From assembly GCA_039980455.1 (NCBI GenBank), contig JBDXCG010000006.1, positions 124,001 to 188,000 of the forward strand: DNA of 64,000 nt, read 5' to 3'. A model generated the notes under the pieces. The model saw nothing but the letters and a program-made list of their open reading frames with translations. It made no database searches and was not told where the DNA came from. This DNA is from CALINF01 sp039980455 (lineage in GTDB: Bacteria > Pseudomonadota > Gammaproteobacteria > Pseudomonadales > Halieaceae). Position numbers and translations under genes: made by a program. This document shows, piece after piece, positions 61,826 through 64,000 of the stretch. Positions within the stretch are counted from its first letter, which is position 1. The number at the start of each line of letters is the position of its first letter.

Positions 61826-63187
61826 ATGACCTACCGTCCTTCACCGCTTGGCAGCTGGCAGTCGCGTAGCACCTTTGTGTTGGCGTTGTCAGCATCGGCC
61901 GTGGGATTGGGCAACCTGTGGCGTTTCTCCTATTTGGCAGGCGAGCACGGCGGTGCACCCTTTGTTCTCACCTACCTGATCTTTCTGTTTGGTATCGCGG
62001 CACCATTGCTGATAGCCGAAACCGTTATTGGCAGTCATGGGCGCAATAGCCCGCCCGACTCACTGCTGTATGCAGCTGATCGTTCCATGCGCACGCGGGC
62101 TTGGCACCTTCTGGGTTACTTGGCCTGCTTCACCGGGTTTCTCATTTTGTCTTACTACGCAGTGATTGCCGGTTGGGCGTTTGCGTACGCCCAGCAAATG
62201 GAAGCGGGCACCTTCTCTTCTGTGAGTGCACAGGGCGTGGGTGAGTTCTTTACGTTGTTCCTCAGTGATTCGCTCCAGATGTTGCAGTGGCACACGCTGT
62301 TTCTACTCATGGTGCTTGGAGTAGTGCTGCTCGGCGTGGCCAGAGGGTTGGGTGCGCTTGTGTGGCTGTCGGTGCCAGCCATTATGACCGTGCTGGGTAT
62401 TTTGGTGCTGTATTCGCTGGAGAACGGTGATGTGCCTGCAGCGCAGGCGTTCTTGTTTGGCGTGCAGCCACTGGACTTCAACGCAAAGTCGGTGCTGGTT
62501 GCGTTGGGTCACGCGTTCTTCACATTGGGCGTGGGTGCAGCTGTTGGCATGAGCTATGGCGCGTATGCTGCGCAGAAGGTACCACTGGCGCGCTCGGTGA
62601 TGGCGGTGGCGGTGTTTGACACCGTAGTGGCTCTGGCCGCTGGCATCGCTATTTTCCCGATCGTGTTTGCCAATAACATAGAGCCCTCGATGGGGCCGGG
62701 CCTGATGTTTGTCAGCTTGCCCTATGCCTTTGGCAACATGCCCGATGGTGAGCTCTATGGTTTGTTGTTTTTTCTTCTGGTTGTGGTGGCCGCTTGGGGT
62801 TCGGCTGTAGCGTTGCTTGAGCCGATTGTGGCGACCGTGAAACAGCGCTTTCGCATACGCAGGCTCACAGCGGTTACGGCGATTGGCGCTGCATTGTGGC
62901 TGATGGGCGTTGCTATTATCTTCTCTTTTCGCCCGGCTGCCCCCGATCAGTACTTACAGGACTGGAATTTCTTCCTGCTGCTCGATGCCCTCACGGCTGA
63001 TTGGCTGCTGCCCATAGTGGCGTTGTTCACCGCTATTTTTGTGGGCTGGTGCATGCGGATACCGTTACTTCGGGCAGAGCTGTATCGCGAGTCCAACCTG
63101 TTTTTCTGGCTTCTTGTTTTCTTACTGCGGTATATTGCTCCGCCAGCGATAGGCGTTCTGCTGATCGCCGCGCTGTTGAATCTTTAG
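61826..63187 (+). CDS. Sodium-dependent neurotransmitter-symporter (NSS/SNF)-family transporter
   Basis: 453 aa. TM1 'ALSASAVGLGNLWRFSYLAG' is the unwound, substrate-binding helix of the LeuT fold (GLGNLWRFPY type). TM6 region 'ALGHAFFTLGVGAAVGMSYG' and eleven to twelve helices fit. Probably a sodium-coupled amino-acid importer. It lies between smpB and ratA, where many gammaproteobacteria have the two directly adjacent. Confidence 0.9.
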   Translation: MTYRPSPLGSWQSRSTFVLALSASAVGLGNLWRFSYLAGEHGGAPFVLTYLIFLFGIAAPLLIAETVIGSHGRNSPPDSLLYAADRSMRTRAWHLLGYLACFTGFLILSYYAVIAGWAFAYAQQMEAGTFSSVSAQGVGEFFTLFLSDSLQMLQWHTLFLLMVLGVVLLGVARGLGALVWLSVPAIMTVLGILVLYSLENGDVPAAQAFLFGVQPLDFNAKSVLVALGHAFFTLGVGAAVGMSYGAYAAQKVPLARSVMAVAVFDTVVALAAGIAIFPIVFANNIEPSMGPGLMFVSLPYAFGNMPDGELYGLLFFLLVVVAAWGSAVALLEPIVATVKQRFRIRRLTAVTAIGAALWLMGVAIIFSFRPAAPDQYLQDWNFFLLLDALTADWLLPIVALFTAIFVGWCMRIPLLRAELYRESNLFFWLLVFLLRYIAPPAIGVLLIAALLNL

Positions 63188-63215
63188 CCTCGTTTTTGGT
63201 CCATTATTTGCTGAT

Positions 63216-63647
63216 ATGACACGTATTGATCGGAGTTTGCTGCTGCCTTATTTTGCCGAGCAGGTTTATAGCCTGGTGAATGATGTGGAATCTTACCCTC
63301 AGTATATGGACGGCTGTGTGGGGGCAGAAATTCTGCTACGTGAACCGGACCTACTGGAGGCGCGGCTCGATCTTGCCAAAGGCGGAATCAAGCAGAGCTT
63401 TGCAACGCGCAATCGTATGGTAGCGGGCCAAAGCATTGTGCTTGAACTAATAGAAGGGCCGTTTGATCACTTCGCTGGCCGCTGGGACTTTACCAGTTTG
63501 GGTGACCAAGCCTGTAAGGTGAGTCTGGTGTTGGAGTTTCATGTGCGCAACGGTCTGCTAGGCGTTGCGGCAACCCGCTTGTTCGACAAAGTTACCAATA
63601 ACCTGGTGGACTCAGTCGGGCGGCGCGCCAAACAGATGTATGGATAA
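63216..63647 (+). CDS. ratA: RatA/COQ10-type START-domain protein
   Basis: 143 aa. 'FAEQVYSLVNDVESYPQYM' at the start and a C-terminal helix 'RLFDKVTNNLVDSVGRRAKQ' match RatA / coenzyme-Q-binding START proteins. RatA was described as blocking 70S formation in E. coli; homologues bind ubiquinone. Its stop overlaps the region of the rnfH start. Confidence 0.9.
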   Translation: MTRIDRSLLLPYFAEQVYSLVNDVESYPQYMDGCVGAEILLREPDLLEARLDLAKGGIKQSFATRNRMVAGQSIVLELIEGPFDHFAGRWDFTSLGDQACKVSLVLEFHVRNGLLGVAATRLFDKVTNNLVDSVGRRAKQMYG

Positions 63648-63651
63648 CACA

Positions 63652-63990
63652 ATGAGCAACGAACCTTCAGACAACGCGCCTGCCACCATTAAAGTGGAAG
63701 TGGCCTATGCGCTACCCGACAAACAGTCATTGCTTGCTCTGGATGTACCGGCGGGAACGACTGCGATGCAGGCGGCAGAACAATCTGCGTTGGCGCAGCA
63801 GTACGATGAGCTGATAGTGGCCGATGCCAAGCTGGGTATCTTCGGCAAAGTAGTAGCGCCGACGCAGGTGCTGCGTGAGGGTGACAGGGTAGAGATCTAT
63901 CGGCCCCTGATTGCGGACCCCAAGGAGGTGCGCAAGGCGCGTGCTGCGCGGGCTAAAGAACGTCGTTCAGAATCTGACGGTAAGAGTTAG
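63652..63990 (+). CDS. rnfH: RnfH/RatB family ubiquitin-fold protein
   Basis: 112 aa from ATG 63652; an ATG at 63640 overlapping the ratA stop is also possible. 'KVEVAYALPDKQSLLALDVP' and 'VLREGDRVEIYRPLIADPKE' are the family signature (beta-grasp fold). The basic tail 'VRKARAARAKERR' is common. Always paired with ratA; function unclear. It ends 10 bp before the window edge. Confidence 0.9.
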   Translation: MSNEPSDNAPATIKVEVAYALPDKQSLLALDVPAGTTAMQAAEQSALAQQYDELIVADAKLGIFGKVVAPTQVLREGDRVEIYRPLIADPKEVRKARAARAKERRSESDGKS

Positions 63991-64000
63991 TCAGAGCTGG

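Noticed and set aside
1..64000. CRISPR array or tRNA genes
   Set aside because: No regularly spaced repeats and no tRNA cloverleaf were seen; the only tRNA-like structure is tmRNA.

Overview
The window reads as a chromosomal segment of a free-living, respiratory, probably marine gammaproteobacterium. Support comes from the HexR-controlled Entner-Doudoroff operon (edd-eda-zwf-pgl-hexR), the smpB / ratA / rnfH locus, an Mrp-type sodium/proton antiporter cluster, a one-piece tmRNA whose tag reads ANDDNYGAQLAA, and dense ATGA/GTGA-coupled operons. The genus cannot be fixed by reading alone.

Layout. 1-9.6 kb: end of an FtsX/MacB-type permease, a secreted redoxin / haem / copper-monooxygenase-like protein, an MMPL/RND exporter, an EamA transporter, an alpha/beta hydrolase, a CHK-type kinase and an inositol-monophosphatase-family enzyme. 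9.7-17.8 kb: an OprB porin, two secreted amidohydrolase-type enzymes (one dipeptidase-like protein with a degenerate metal site), and a compact operon of a sulfotransferase-like protein, an OpuC/EgtU-type ABC ATPase, a fused permease/binding protein, and a DsbA-like isomerase. 17.8-30.1 kb: a TTQ amine dehydrogenase operon (tetR-mauB-mauE-mauD-mauA-cyt c-cyt c, minus strand) with a near-ideal TetR operator, then a serine esterase, an agmatinase-type ureohydrolase, a wax-ester synthase/DGAT with a histone-H1-like tail, a prolyl iminopeptidase, a spermidine-dehydrogenase-like flavoprotein and a DUF2846-type lipoprotein. This stretch looks like an amine/polyamine utilisation neighbourhood.

30.25-44.6 kb is a ~14.4 kb genomic island inserted at the 3' end of ssrA (tmRNA). 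It is bounded by 25-bp direct repeats that copy the ssrA 3' end, with a P4-type tyrosine integrase next to the intact ssrA. Its cargo is largely defence and replication: a cytosine-5 methyltransferase with a probable partner nuclease and an unknown 331-aa protein; an AlpA-like regulator, two small Cys-containing proteins and an HUH-type Rep; a GIY-YIG protein; a permuted NlpC/P60 cysteine hydrolase with a secreted partner; a second tyrosine recombinase; and a retron-type reverse transcriptase with an OLD-family (ATPase-TOPRIM) effector. The left end is visibly AT-rich. The retron-OLD cassette and the AlpA/HUH-Rep module, possibly nested with its own integrase, are the most interesting parts.

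44.6-64 kb: tmRNA, then an Mrp-like cluster with three separate antiporter-type subunits (E-F-G-[A C-terminus+B]-C-D-D-x-D), the Entner-Doudoroff operon with a HexR box upstream of edd, a D-aminoacylase-type amidohydrolase, a TauE/SafE exporter, smpB, an NSS-family sodium-dependent transporter, and ratA/rnfH. All assignments rest on motifs and context read by eye; no database search was run.
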